A DNA stretch of 64,000 nucleotides from Notospermus geniculatus (Eukaryota > Nemertea > Pilidiophora > Heteronemertea > Lineidae): the NCBI GenBank assembly GCA_002633025.1, contig NMRB01000002.1, positions 139,081-203,080 on the forward strand, read 5' to 3'. The notes below the pieces were generated by a model. The model saw nothing but the letters and a program-made list of their open reading frames with translations, was not told the origin of the DNA and ran no database searches. A program made the translations under genes and the position numbers. Below are positions 24,611-38,301 of this stretch, piece after piece (position 1 is the stretch's first letter; every line of letters starts with the position of its first letter).

Positions 24611-27600
24611 TTTTTTTAACAGCAAAACCATCTATCCTGGCATAGTAGTACAGGGTTGGTGAAGAGAATATCTATATGGGGCAATCACCAAGTACATGTA
24701 AGTCGAGGATACATTGAGTTTTTCAACCAAACGTAGACACACACCGTGTGGCATATTTGTCAACTTTTGTGTCCTTTTATTTCCCAGTCCAAGAAACTCA
24801 ACAAAAGTACGTTGTCAGCAAACGATAACTGGCATAATGTTGTTATGGATTGTTTAAGCAGTCATAATAAAAGTAAACATCAAACGGCGTTCAGAAAACA
24901 AGAGTTCTATGAACTGCAGTATACAGGCTTCGCAGCTATCCTGCATCCGACAACTACATTACAGCTCCAGACATAAATTAGATCACGGCAAAAAGAAAAA
25001 ATATTATAAATTACACCCGTGATTACTATTCACTTCCAAGTCTTCCCCAAGGTGGGCTTCATTCATTTTCTGATAGATGCCAAATTGAATCAGGAACTAA
25101 ACGTCTAGGTTTAGAGGAAGCGTATGCAAATATCAGCACCGGTGGGATGGTACAGAGGGATATGAGGCCATTTAGGGATGGTAGAGGTCTCCCTTGACCC
25201 TTTAAATTAGAATTGAGGAACAGGAATGAGGTCATCCATTGTACAGCTGCAATGGTACTGCCAATCTTTCTCTGGCGACTTCAACGATTTTTGCTTAATG
25301 AAGCAAATGCCTAAGGGCAGCAAAAATCTCTCGCATGAAATATGTTCTTCACACAGGCTGTTTTTTCTCTATTCCCAAACAACTTTGCATCACCAACACA
25401 CGTACACTGTATGAGGTCTCCTGACTTTTTTAGAAGTATAGGCTATGCTTCCATCTACCGCGCGAATCAGGTCGTGCAGAGTGACAAAAGGGTGGCAAAT
25501 GTCAGCAACTTAATACCCAGAGGACAAATCAGAAGAGAGAAAATAACCAACCACCAGTATACCAACATTGGGAAGTATTCTGCCAGTCATGCCAGTTACT
25601 GATAGAGTCACAAATGACTTACTTCAGAAGCACAGACATCGTGGGAATGAGATACAAGTAAATTGCTGGCAAAGTCACATAACCAACCAACCAACCTTAG
25701 TACAAAATTGCAATAATCTTCCCTAATTACCAATAAAGCAAGCCCTTTCCAATAAATGACACCTCGGGACTGCCGGGCATAGCTTCCCAGTAGCTCAGGG
25801 GAAATGGGCTCCCATCCTGTCAACCCGAAGCATAGTCTGACTCAGCATTGCCAACCTTGGCCTTAGGGAATCGTGTCGGCAATGCTAGGATTTTCCCATT
25901 AAATTGTCATCATGATTCCACCATCAGAACTGTCACCTGTGGTGATGTGACAGTGAAAGGTGCGCAGGTCAATGTTTGCCATTGATGAAAATATGGCAAG
26001 GTGGATGGAAAATTGACACGCACTACAGGGAGTGAAAATTTCATCGTATCTTTCTAGATCGCTGGTGAAAAGATTTCCAGAAACTTGTCACTTGCATGTG
26101 TCTTCAACACCAACAGCGCTGACTGGAATTAAGTAGTAATAAGATAGACTGATGTTTAGTTTTCTTTATTCACAATATCATGTGTAAAATTGCACCTTGG
26201 AAATATCAGACCAAACCATACAGGAGGCGAATTAATCCTTTGCTATTAGTTTGGAGATTTTCTGCAGTTGTAACAAGATTTCATCGCACCTAAACGGAAG
26301 CAGAAGCTATTCAAAAGTCCTTGAATTCATAAACAGATGTCACAGGTCAGAAGAACCAAATGATGACAAAGCCACGACGGTGAGGCAAACACATTGAAGA
26401 GCAGAGGAGGTGGAGACAATAGGGGTTCAAGTTGACTGGGACGAGATGTACACCCAACGACAGTCACTGTACGGAATTTCAGCTAATCTATTGTGGTACC
26501 GACTGTTGAGGATACTGCACTGATGTTGTCACCAACTATTTTTCAGAAGACTGACCAGATTAACCCACCGTGAGATGAGTACCAGTCAAGTGCATGACAA
26601 TAATGGTCTTTTGTATAATAGACGTCTAGAGCTTGTGGCAAGCCCTGGGGGCCATAAATTCGGAATTCAAAGCCATGAGTAAGGCGCCTTAGGGGTCCAC
26701 TTCTTGCCGATAGGCTGGGATGCGTGGAGATTCCAGTTGAATAGACGCACAGGAAGATGAGTGGAGGGTGTTGGTGATGCTTTGATAGTTGCAGGAGACT
26801 GAATAGGTCACCCTCCTCATTATCTTCTTCAGCTTAATTGGTACAATCTTTGGTGTCTTTTCATGAACAAACAGCATATGGCAAAGGAGAGGCATCACCA
26901 GGGTCTGCTGTTGACACCACAAAACAGTGTTGTACCCTACCCTTCTTATCATGCACGCTACCATTTGTGCCCCTGTCGTGCCTGTGGCAAGTGACGTCCC
27001 TTAAAAGTATAATCATTGCAAGCTATGTTTATCCCTTCTGTGCGTGACTGATGTCATCAATAAAATGACTACAAATTTCTTCTTGATTTCAATTCTCACA
27101 GAAGACACCAACAGAAGTGGTTTGCCCACCTCTTCATCGATTACGAAGGTCATTCAGTTCATAGAAGCTAATGGAAAATCTCTGTTCACGTCCCATGCTA
27201 GCGAGTAGTTGGCAAAGAGGTTTAGCCTGACTTAATGAGCATGACCATGGCTTAGCCACGAAAACATGACCAAAGAATTTGGGATGTGTTTGCAGGTGTT
27301 TTCTCGATACACAAAGTCGGTGTGTTATGCTGGTGTTAACAAGCACGTTGTCATTCAGTATTTGGCCACAAAATAGACTTTTCTAATGGGAAAACAGTGT
27401 AAAGTAAATATCCCATATCCAGCAAGCTAGCCATGATCCAGAATACTAGTATATGGTCCTGGTCAATACGCATTTCAGAGAAAACAACTTGATTCTCTTG
27501 TTGTGACTAGGCTGTTTAACTTGTTGAGTCAATACCACCACATTTTTACTTTTCATCAAAATTGTATTGTGGACTGTTTCCCTTCGTGGCCGGTTGACAC

Positions 27601-28041
27601 AAGGTCTTGTTACAATAGCATTTACCTTGTAAATAGGTCTACAAATGAAGAATGTCAAATAAGGCATATTATTGATATTACATTGTGAGGGGAATGCAAA
27701 ACTGCTTTCAGCTGCAATATGCACAGTACACTATCACCAGTATTTCGCATTTGATATTGACAAATTTCTAATATTGGTTTGAAATTTCTTCAAAAGCTAC
27801 GCAATTGTTTAAGTTGTACATGTTCCTGCATAATCTATACGTCAGATGTCCAATAAAGATATCTGGTAGCTCTGTTCATAACAGTAGAGTTTGTCTTTGT
27901 GTATGTTACATGTAGTTCTCTAGTACAAGCAAATATTTGAACATGGAGTTCCAATGCTTAATTTTTCCAATAATTGGTGTAAAATTGGCATCAATGAATC
28001 AGCATTTCATTTTTGAGATAAAAAAACACACTCTTGAAGGA

Positions 28042-28160
28042 GAGCGAATCCTAGGCAGGTAATCTGATGAGACAACGATGTGGGCGAAGTGGAAAGCAAT
28101 TCCCAGGCAGGTAATCCGATGAGACAAAGATGTTGTCGAAATGGAGAGCAAATCCCAGGC
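28042..28160. repeat. 52-bp tandem repeat, 2.3 copies
   Basis: The unit GAGCAAATCCCAGGCAGGTA followed by ATCCGATGAGACAAAGATG and GTCGAAATGGA repeats twice with few changes and then a partial third time. Confidence 0.85.
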
Positions 28161-29080
28161 AAAATACAATAAGAATACAAGAAACCTTTGATGAAGGATC
28201 TGAAGCCACCATAAGATACGATCTTTAGAGATTTGCTTAGACCCATTAACACAACACCAAAAAACAAACATCGTCCACTTGTCGAACTTTCAGGTCAATA
28301 TTTCACTTGACTCTATTCAAACCAATCTGTTTAATACCTTTGAACAAGTCGAATTTATCGGTAGACTCACTAACTGTCAATATTTTCTTTTCGATTGAAG
28401 TGTAAAATAGTTCATTGCTCTGGCATGTCCAGAGCGTAGGGAAACGCCGTGAGGAGCAAGTGGTCGCAGTCCAGATCAGCGAAAGATGGCAGCACCACTT
28501 CCCCAAATCTGACCAATGAGGAACCAGCGTCATGTCTCTAAAAAGTCCGTTTCGCTGCCATTGCTGAAAATCAGTACGGATGGCTGTATTTTGTTACATA
28601 CACTGAAATGGCCGAGCCCCACTGCAGAGCCCAGCTCAAAAATACATATCCAAGCAACTCAGAGATTACACCCCAAGGACTAATCAATAGAGTCTTTTTA
28701 TGCTACAGTGGGTACAGTTAGAATTGCAATAAAATTACACGGAAATGGATATTTATGACCGAGTCAGGGATGCAGGAGGAAAGTATGGGCAGGTGTGTGG
28801 AGGTGTTTTATGTATTTATTCCTGACACAAGGCGGAGAATCATCACAGGATTTCTCCTCGGTAGACACACTGGAATACTAAAGCCAAGACACAAGACATA
28901 AATGTTTCAGGAGAGGCATCAGCCGCAGGGAACATGTGATATCAGTCAGCTCCCACGCGTGGTTGCCGAAAATCAGATGAACATTCATCACTTAGACATC
29001 AGAGAATAACTATTTGTGGTAGCCAAGCTTGAACCACTTGTGCCAATGTGATTGTCACTCTTGATCATGAACTGCAACTC
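28161..29080. other. Gene-free stretch
   Basis: No supported exon or long repeat seen. Confidence 0.5.
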
Positions 29081-29082
29081 TA

Positions 29083-29232
29083 TGGGCCGTATGCACCAAA
29101 CGAATATCATCTTGAACTTAGGTTGCGCCACAACTTTTCTATTGTTCAGGTTTGCCAGAGCATGATGTGACAAATGGAAAAGTTGTCGCTCAACCTGAGT
29201 TCAAGATAATCTTCGCTTGGTGCATACGGCCC
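29083..29232. mobile_element. MITE with GGGCCGTATGCACC termini
   Basis: The arms of about 56 bp, GGGCCGTATGCACCAAACGA to CAACTTTTC and its complement, differ at a few positions. The element is flanked by TA at 29081-29082 and 29233-29234. Its end sequence matches the first bases of the inner MITE at 4650 (GGCCCGTATGCAC). It is non-coding. Confidence 0.85.
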
Positions 29233-29234
29233 TA

Positions 29235-32200
29235 AAGGTCCATTTCACACCACAGTTCCGGTACCCTGAAACAATTTAGTCCCTTTAAAGAACATCCACC
29301 GCAGACCGATGGACTCGGAGAGCAGGACACCTAAGTAGGCCTATAATCTCTTGGAAAAGCGATACAGGATTGAAATACCACGAAGACCATCCACGTCTTC
29401 ACCAGAGACACGAACTGTGACTGAGAGATGACTGGTAATGGGAATGGAAAGACAGCCATTGTTGCTTGATCGAGTGGCCTTGTGACTTGGTCAGAAATGA
29501 TGCCATTGGATCTCCAGTGATAAGCAGTGGTAGCTCTCTATGACAGAAATGAGTTGCATCCTTTGGATGGAAGAATAAAAGACAGACTAAAGTGTCAGCA
29601 ACACCTCTACTTTTAAGGGCTAAAGTAATAACAAAAGAATTCCTCTTCTCAACTGAAGACAAGATCTCATTTTTTCCAGGACCACGAAAAAACGAGCTCC
29701 GGCATAAATCTCCGCTTATGCTTGGAGAATATTCTGAGCGTGCTTGAAAAACGATGCCTCACTCACTTTGACATCTCTATTTAATGGAAGCATCCAATAC
29801 AGTATCCTTGTAGCAGAAGAATTAGCCTGATCCTGACAAGCCCGCAGCACCATTGCCAGTCGTGCTCCGTTTTTATATGCCTTGATGATGGTACTTAGAG
29901 CCAGAGTGCATCTTTATGACCCTAAAAGCCAACTTTTATGGCTCCCTTGAGGAACCAGAGCTTTATTAGCTTCAATGGTAGAATAAGCCAATCGTTGTTG
30001 CGTTGGTATTACTCCAGGGAATTCTCAGCGTATATTTCACTTCACCTCTTTCTCGTATTGTTTTCCTTTCTTTGTAGCTTGCATGTTATTGCTAGCCAAC
30101 ATTGAATTTCTTCTCTAGCATGGGTCTTAATTTTCTCTCTGATAAATTGTCCACATAAATAGATTGCTGGTATTTGGGAAGAATTGTGTTGATCCGGGTT
30201 TAGTTGGTGAAGAAGAAGTGTATCGGAAAGGCATCAAGCAAACCAAGACTGCAAGAGACTGTCACATGAATACTAGCTGAAGGGGTGTATGGGCTAGCAA
30301 CAAGGGGTTTAGATGGTCCATACTGGTCGACATCCGTAAGTAATGAACTGGGATTGCGACACAGATCCTTCCCATACTCGTGTCTTACAGATTACCAGCC
30401 GCAACTGAAGCAACCATGGTGGAACCAAATGAAATGACTCTCGACAAGAAAGACTCTCCAGTCCAGCTAGATCAGTATCCAGTTCTAATTCAGCGAAGAA
30501 AGATGTGGGAAGATATCTATCGATATTGTAGACTTTCATCCCTCCACATATTCTGCAAGGCATATTTCCTTATTGTCATTGTGGACTCAGGCTTGTGGGT
30601 GAGATCTTCTTCTTGTATAATCTGCCATTAGTTTAGAATGCTTTCCGATGCCTGAAGACAAGGCTTTTTCCTTTGTTCTGTTTCCTCTGAATAATGAATG
30701 TGGTGACTACGTCAGTCTTTTAGATGCACAGACAAAAAAGTACTGAAAAAAAGAGCACACGACATGGATAAAGCCTGCAACCAGCATTTGCCGAGCACCC
30801 ACCGTCCCATGCATCCATTAACAAATACTGTTTGAGGCAATTAACTTACTTTCCAATGAAATCACAGGGGTCAACCTTGATTGAAAAAGAGACACATGCA
30901 GTGATATATACATCCCATTGTTTCCAGAGGTGGAAAGTCGACGGTCTCTTTCTTTTTATTTCGTTGACGAGGCTTTTTATGGATGTAGCGCTTTGGGCGA
31001 TCCAAATGGATTGGAAACAGCGCTTTGTAATAGTGTCGTACAACATCATGGCATGCTCTTTCACGCACAATTTCAGGGGGTCTCACCATGCCGAGTTCGT
31101 GCCATCTTTTTTTGAATGATGATAAAAAATTACACACATCAGTGCGTCAACTGCACCGGTAGGCCTATACAATGCGCAGACCTCAGTCGCTTTTATTTAG
31201 GCGATCCACCGCACTACCTGTGGTCAACCATTCAGGGCGGATTTCCTCCAAGCGATGAGCCAGATAAATGCATTATTTTGAAACTCCCTAGTTTCAGAGG
31301 GCGCTATAACACCAATACTGCACACATAAAGAAAGTCATTCCAGTTTAAAGTCAATACTGCTAATGTCTCATAGCAATTAAATTAATGATTTTGGCATCT
31401 GGTATCTTAAAGACATTAACACAAAATAAAAATTTCCTCCCTGCTTATGGTCATTACCTAATAGGTTTATGGCACTGATGTTACAGAACCGGCTGTTGCT
31501 GCTCACAGATATTGCTTTTTAATAACTGATGTATGACTAGTCTTACATTTTCATCCCTAGGGAATATAGGTACCTGGGAGATTACAGAGCCAAATAATTC
31601 TCAAGTCTGCTTACATGGCAAAGAGTGACATGACTAGGTGAAGAAGATCGATCTGTTATTCTGTTCTACAGTGTGTCCCGGAAAGAACTAGAGAATTAAG
31701 TGGAAGACGGTCATTAGTTGGCTCTTCAATCGCCTGGTCAACCACTGTAATACGCATTGTACAGCTGGACAATACCACACCCAGACTGTTTGCCCTAATT
31801 CGGCATTGACATCACGACAAAAGCCAATTGCCAGTTCACCAACGACCCGAAGCTGTGGGTTACATCAGCCACGTAAGGTCTGCTTTTTGAATTCGTTGGA
31901 CGTAAGAGCTGTTACGAGGAGAGTGGTGACGATTGATCATATTTCACCCTTTGATGGCAAAAGTTGTGTTATGATAAAACTGGTCGAATATGGCAGAGCA
32001 ACAACCAATACAACCAATACTGGAAGATCGTGGTACGATAACTTTGACATGCTTGTACTGGCAACCTCTGTCGTAGTCTCTGGCAAAAGCAGCTCCGACA
32101 ATGATCTCCATTGCCACCATAGCCAATTTCTGGCACAGACACAACAAGCACTAAGAAAGATCTCGGGGATCAACTGCTTTACCAGAGCCAATCTCTGTCT

Positions 32201-35200
32201 CAGCAAGCGACGATCTTCATTACGACCTGCGATAGGTTAGTGCAATATCAACCATTCTTTTGGTTGAGCTTCACTCAGCGACAGTGAGGATTATCTCGAT
32301 CAACAAGAAGTCATGTTACCATCAATGCTGTGGTATAGATGGACTCAGTCAGAGATGGTACAGATCGTGGTCACCTGAAATGCATCAGAAATGCCATCCT
32401 ATGACATTGCTGTCAGTGTTGTAATTCAACTCTTATAAATACAGCTCATTTGGTCTCTTCCTGGCCATTTATTCCTAATTTATCTGCCTATCACAGCTGC
32501 TCCAGTCAAGTGTGCAACTTTCGATTTCCGGATTGAAAGCTGTGATGGTAATGATAGCAGGCCATACCCATGATGTTATGATAGGCAGAAGAATAGCCAT
32601 TGTGTCATCACTGCCTGTCTATACGGTGTGGCAGCAAGGATTGATCCAATCCATTTAATACTGACTGGGGGTCCAGGTCAAAATGGACATCATCACTGGA
32701 AGTGGACGAATGCTCTTTGAGGGAGGGCTTTTTGAGATTTGTGATGTACCATGAACTGTTGCCAGTAGTTGATTTGAGATGCTGATGCACCTGTGATAGA
32801 AGTTTCCTCTGCATCACGTCGTGGAGGTATAGGGGCAAAATTCATAAGCTTTGTTGATAATCAGGCCAAAGAAAATGAGGAATTTAGATTCATAACACAG
32901 AAGTTGCCAACCAACCCCAGAGAAATAACAAGTCTGAGTCACAACAGGACAAACACGCATATTCATGAAATGACAGAATGGTATTCATACAAAACCAACG
33001 GTTGTGTCTCTACACACGCACCGACGATTATAGACCAGAGTGTCTGCGTGACAGTGTAAAGAGGCGGGGCTAGGCGATCAAGAGCACCTGTACACGTCAA
33101 TGAGTTGCTTAATCCCTATTTTATGACGACAGTGACGTCTGCCTCCAGGTGGCAGCAATGCACAGGGGACAATTACGAGTTGGCATTCCCGACCGAATCG
33201 TTATTATGACACCACCTTTATGGTGGTGCTGAAGAAGTTCGAGACGGGCAGGATATGTCACCAAGATAGGCATGTCCAGGCAAGTGTAAAACTAGAAAAC
33301 TACCCAATAAACAAAGCAGCCAAAACATGCTGAAAACTTGCTGGAGAACCCACTGAAATGCAGTGCATCAAGTAACACGCATCAAGACGAGCAAGATGCT
33401 TCTAATGTTCCTTGGGTATGGCAAGGTTCCTCTTACAATCTGCGGTGCAAAATTCAGACAGATAGAATTCCCCCAAAAGACATGAAAGATTTAGAACAAT
33501 GGCATAAGAACAAGCAAGATGTTATTACCACGACAGAAAAAGCATCTTTAACCTTTCACCAAAATAGCAACTTTCCAATAAAATGTTCTCAGAAGCTTTC
33601 ACCAACACAAAAGCTTTCAAATCTCTCATTTTCTAAGGCTATATTAATATGGATCAGACAATACCATTCCAGAGTTCCTTTCAAACGTTAGTCTGTGTGC
33701 TTTGCTAAGCCTTTCGGACATCAAACTTCGAATCAGCACGCAGGCAAAATCACTCAGGAGATTACGCCAGATCCTAAAACTATAGGAATCATGTTTAAAT
33801 AGCGCTTGAAGAAACAGAAATCCATAAACGGCAAACCACGGCGATTCAAAACTCGGCGGCAAATATTTGCAAAGAGTGGAAGATATGCGAAGTTGTCTTT
33901 TGATTCTGTTTGCCCAGCGCCGGCTGATGAATACAAATGGCTTGTGGCCATTGATTGCAGCTCAGCGAGGAAAAAATGGATGATTCTCCAAGGAAATGAA
34001 ATTACACCAGTCAAATATTTGCGCCTAAAATGCTAACAAGGCTGAATCAACACGATACAGAGTTATGATTATGATGCGCCGTTTTAATATTGTGTGCTGG
34101 ATGAGGTTTGTATTGTCTCGCATCGATAAACAGACCGGGTGCCTGCTTACTTTGCAAATTTTCAGCCCTAGCAGTTCTGAGTTATGAACACAGCGATTAT
34201 AGCTGAAGGCAATTAAGTCTTGGTTGCAAAAACATGAGCCGTGTTTGATGTGCTCGTGTCACTTACACTCGGACTGTTTTCACAGAAATCAATGCCTTTC
34301 TCGGCGGGATATATCAACGTTTGTGTACGCAGCCAGCGATATTGGAACCAATGTTGTCATTGCCATGCATTACAAATACGTTTTACACTCAGTATGCAGC
34401 AAACAGGATCAGTTACCACAAGGATGGTGAACACCTCGTACAGAGCTCGAGTACTTCGATGTTTGCCAATATCAAAGCAAACAAAATGAGTAAATCTGGG
34501 TGGAGAATACTGATTTTTTGCACTCAGATGATAGACATGTGAAAAAGGCTTGAAAGTGTTTGATCTGGGACTGGTCAAGTAAATCTTATGCTTCTGGAGT
34601 AGTTCTGAGAAAGTGACAAAATGACACTTGATTCAACCTCAAACATTTCAATATGAAAGAAAATCCGCCAGTAATGGACGACTTTCTGCTTGTCTGCCGA
34701 TTGAATACACAAAATGCCAAGTTGAAATTACATTTTCAAGTGCTGTGCATACTCCGTGTGAAAAGCATTGGTCTGAAAATTCCATTCGGACATATTGCGG
34801 ATGTATCCTCTCCTGTCCGTCTGATACGGAATGATACCAGTCTCTTTTGTCCTGTGTGGCACATTCATGCCCATACTGAAGACGAAATCATGACATCAAG
34901 TCTGTCAGATCACAACGCTGTAGAGGAGGAAATGCTGAATGTTGCACTGTTGCCACCTGGCAGACGATTCAGCAGACCCGAAGAGAATTCATCGGCCCAA
35001 GCTAAAAGCCCATTAATGGTGCTCTCAAGACGATCTTACCAGTAAATCAATCTTTCCTATTTTCGCCGAATGTGTGACAAATGTCGCAAACGCTGTGGAA
35101 AAAACCCTTGACACATTCCATCCCAGCGCAATATGATGGAATGGCCCATTCATTCCTACTTCACCTCCGTAGAGCATGTAATGCCCCCACTAAAGCCAGT

Positions 35201-35710
35201 CAACTCAATAGTGTCTCGCACTCGGCGAATTAATACAACTTGCCTGCTATTGACAAGATCGATCTGCTTCAGCTGCACGAGAGCTCTCGGCGCACACTTC
35301 TGAACCATCATCAACGATAACCGCAGCAAAACTACAAACTTGCCCAATGGTAATACATCGTATCCATGGCAACAGAATTCCTTTCGTTTCAATTTTCTTG
35401 AAGTAATTCCACACATACGTAAAAGGCGATGACTGATAACTTCACTGGCCACAACCTATTTAAAGCCGCCAATCAGCACTCGATCCTCACAGGAAATACT
35501 CGCGGGGAAAATACTCAGTTCCTGTTATGTCTGTCTCTTGTTTGTCTTGACATGAAATTTATTGGATTTAGCTAAAAACGATGTGCAGATAGAAGCTTTT
35601 TCCAATGTTGAACAACTAACCCTGCAATTATTCGAAGAGCAGTGCCTGTATTCATGCGAGAACGGCCATTGTCTTTCCACAGCAGACATCCCAGCCACTT
35701 GTATTTGATG
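29235..35710. other. Gene-free stretch
   Basis: Frames of up to 144 codons (31806-32240 plus) overlap open frames on the other strand and carry no domain I recognise. No repeat array was found. Confidence 0.5.
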
Positions 35711-35755
35711 ACCAGAAGTGTGTGCTGAACTATTAGTTCAGCACACACTTCTGGT
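35711..35755. repeat. Perfect palindrome, 22-bp arms
   Basis: ACCAGAAGTGTGTGCTGAAC continues with TA; a single T separates it from its exact complement. It lies 13 bases from a second perfect palindrome. Confidence 0.9.
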
Positions 35756-35768
35756 TTTCATAAGAAAT

Positions 35769-35829
35769 CCGGTTTTCATAAGAAATCATCTTAGTCTTAA
35801 AGACTAAGATGATTTCTTATGAAAACCGG
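35769..35829. repeat. Perfect palindrome, 30-bp arms
   Basis: CCGGTTTTCATAAGAAATCA continues with TCTTAGTCTT; one A separates it from the exact complement. The 17 bases GGTTTTCATAAGAAATC also occur directly upstream at 35752-35768. Confidence 0.92.
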
Positions 35830-38235
35830 CAAAGCAGGCAAACAGGCGTTGTTATAGGTTTGAGGTGAATTCTCATCACACTGTGTGCAATTCCCTAATT
35901 TGTCGGTTAGCTTCCAGTGAAACAGCACCGTGATAAAAAGCACAAGATTCTTTGTGCACAACCTCTAAAATTTGAACTGATGAATATTTAGACGCAAGAA
36001 CTGTGTCAACAATGTATTAAGATGCACTTACATCCTTCATTTTTTGGCAACAAACGACTCTTCCCGCATCTTGAGTTTAATGTCAATAATGTAGGCCGAC
36101 TACAACTGCATTTTCGAAATTTCACACTCGAGTGTCATTCGGTTGGTCATCAGGATGAGAACTCTTCAGGTTTAGCAAAACATTAGTGATTGATTTTTTA
36201 AAGTCCCGGTGTTGTGCGTTGCAAAAAAAATTTCAACTGTATTTCAGGACACATATGGCACTTCAGAAAACATGAGAGGAATGGACCTGTTGACTACAGA
36301 AAAGTATCTCAGAAACATAGCGAATATAAAACTTTCCATATCTTGGACGTTTTTTTTTCAAGGATAGGTCCCAACACTTGACACAGGCACAGACGACACT
36401 GGCACAACTTATAACAGCGGTATGAGTGAATTGCAAACTGGGTCCAGAATACTAACAATGCTAAGGAAAGCAAGTGTAGAGGTGCAGGGCTGAAGAATTT
36501 GACAACGGCACTCAAATTTCACCCAACGTAAGAGAAGTACCTGCTTATTTCTAAGTGAAGTACCGTAACTGAGGTTTCCCAAGAGGTGAAATACAGGCAG
36601 AGGTGTGGGCCGGTGAAAGTCGTGCAAGCTGCCCTTTATTTGGAGACCAGAAATTGTGAAACGTTGTCACGCAGAAAGAAAGTCATTGTAACCATCCAGA
36701 AGCCCATGAAAAAATGGCAGACATCAGCAGTGTTGACTGCACCACTATTAAAGCGAGCACTCCATCACAGTAAAGAGCGAGCCGAGTACGTCAAATTCAA
36801 ATGAACTCCAGGAATGAAATTTCTCCACAGTATCAACAATGCTTATGAATGTCATGAAGGGCTCTTGAAGGCAAACGCACCCATAAACGCTTCCACCCCA
36901 GGCGCCACTCACTGGGTACTAGACTTGTTACTGTTATAATGATAAGTATCTACTCGAGTCAACTACTTCACTGGCGGCTTGAATTCGTTCTGATTTTGAC
37001 ACTAAAAAGCAGCAAATTATGCGCAGAATCAACATCCATCTTGGCTTTGCCAGCATTTTTTATACACCTTCTGTATAGAAGAGATATAGATTTGCATCAA
37101 ACGTGTGAAGCCAATCAGTGCTACCACAGGAAAGTGTGCGCAGTGGTATTTGTGTTTGGTGCCAATCATTGACTTGTGCGAGAAAAATACCATTGCTGTG
37201 GACCAACCAACAACTGAAAATTTGCAAATGACACAGTACGCTATGCAGAGTCAATGTAGGTAGTTTGCAGGCAATGTCCCCACTTGGATAGGATAATACC
37301 AAAAATACACAATGTCCACAGTTACTAGTAGTCGATTTCTGACGGTGAGGTCAGTTCTATTCCGACCAAATGGGCACATACAGCCACATGAACGTGGACT
37401 TCATGCGCGTCCCCATTTGTGTAAAGGACTGGAAATGAGGGAGATATGCCTCTGGACATCTCCAGGTCATGGATGACAGTGACTTCGTCGACTGAATCAC
37501 CATGTGGTCACTTGCCTCTTGTGAAATGTGTAATGCTCTTCTGTATCCATCGAATTCAGAACGATACATGTGTACAGGAGCAGCAACAGCGTCCTAGTAC
37601 ATTTTTGAAAGTAGCCAGGAATGAGGAAGCGAGTATGGTTTCAACGAGCAATGAGTGTGAAGGCAAACATTGTTTTTTTAGTCACATACCTAATCAACAA
37701 AGTCAACAAAGGAAGACTCGAAAGACTACATGAGTTGATTATTGTGCATAATTTATGGCAATTAGACCATCAAGTGTTGCTGCTCCATACCTTTAAAGGA
37801 TTTCAAGATGGCAGGATATTCAAATTCTACCCAAACAAGGATGAAGTGTTGCTACATTTTAAGTGGTACAGGAAAACAATCGAGAAGTTTTTGTGCAGGA
37901 TCTGGTACTTGACTGATAACTGGAATCTCAAGTTTTGTTAAAAACTTGAAACGTATTTTGAAGAACTTCGTGTAGTAGGCTACAGTTAACACATTCAGTG
38001 CCAAAACATCACTATTCTTTGCGATATTTCCTAAAAAAGAGCATCTGATAATGGAAATTATCAGATATTTTTCTCAAATGGGAAGCTATTGAAAGTTTCT
38101 TTATTTCAACTGTTTAAGGCATGGAGGAAATTGATGCACATGCATATCAAGCCTCCATAAAACCCTTTGATCCTTCCTTGATCCAATAACAGCCCTTGTG
38201 TCTCGACGATATTTACGCAGGTACATGTCGAGTAT
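35830..38235. other. Gene-free stretch
   Basis: It holds one dispersed repeat (37317-37440). The open frame at 37621-37941 (plus, 106 codons) is not recognisable and lacks splice or start support. Confidence 0.5.
37317..37440. repeat. Dispersed repeat, copy B
   Basis: Shares CCACAGTTA and GTGGACTTCATGCGCGTCCC followed by CATTTGTGTA with 23099-23227. Between these blocks the two copies differ in length. Confidence 0.7.
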
Positions 38236-38301
38236 CCCCCCCCCCCCCCCACNNNNNNNNNNNNNNNNNNNNNNNNNNNNNNNNNNNNCCCCCCCCCCCC
38301 C
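38236..38301. other. Poly-C tract broken by a 36-N gap
   Basis: Fifteen C then AC precede the Ns (38253-38288), and 13 C follow. The gap most likely reflects a G/C homopolymer that could not be sequenced through. Confidence 0.95.

Larger units (their letters stand above)
22063..28041. other. Gene-free stretch
   Basis: No exon is supported. It holds one copy of a dispersed repeat (23099-23227), an AT-rich homeodomain-motif cluster (24430-24610) and a short AACC microsatellite near 25681. Confidence 0.5.
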
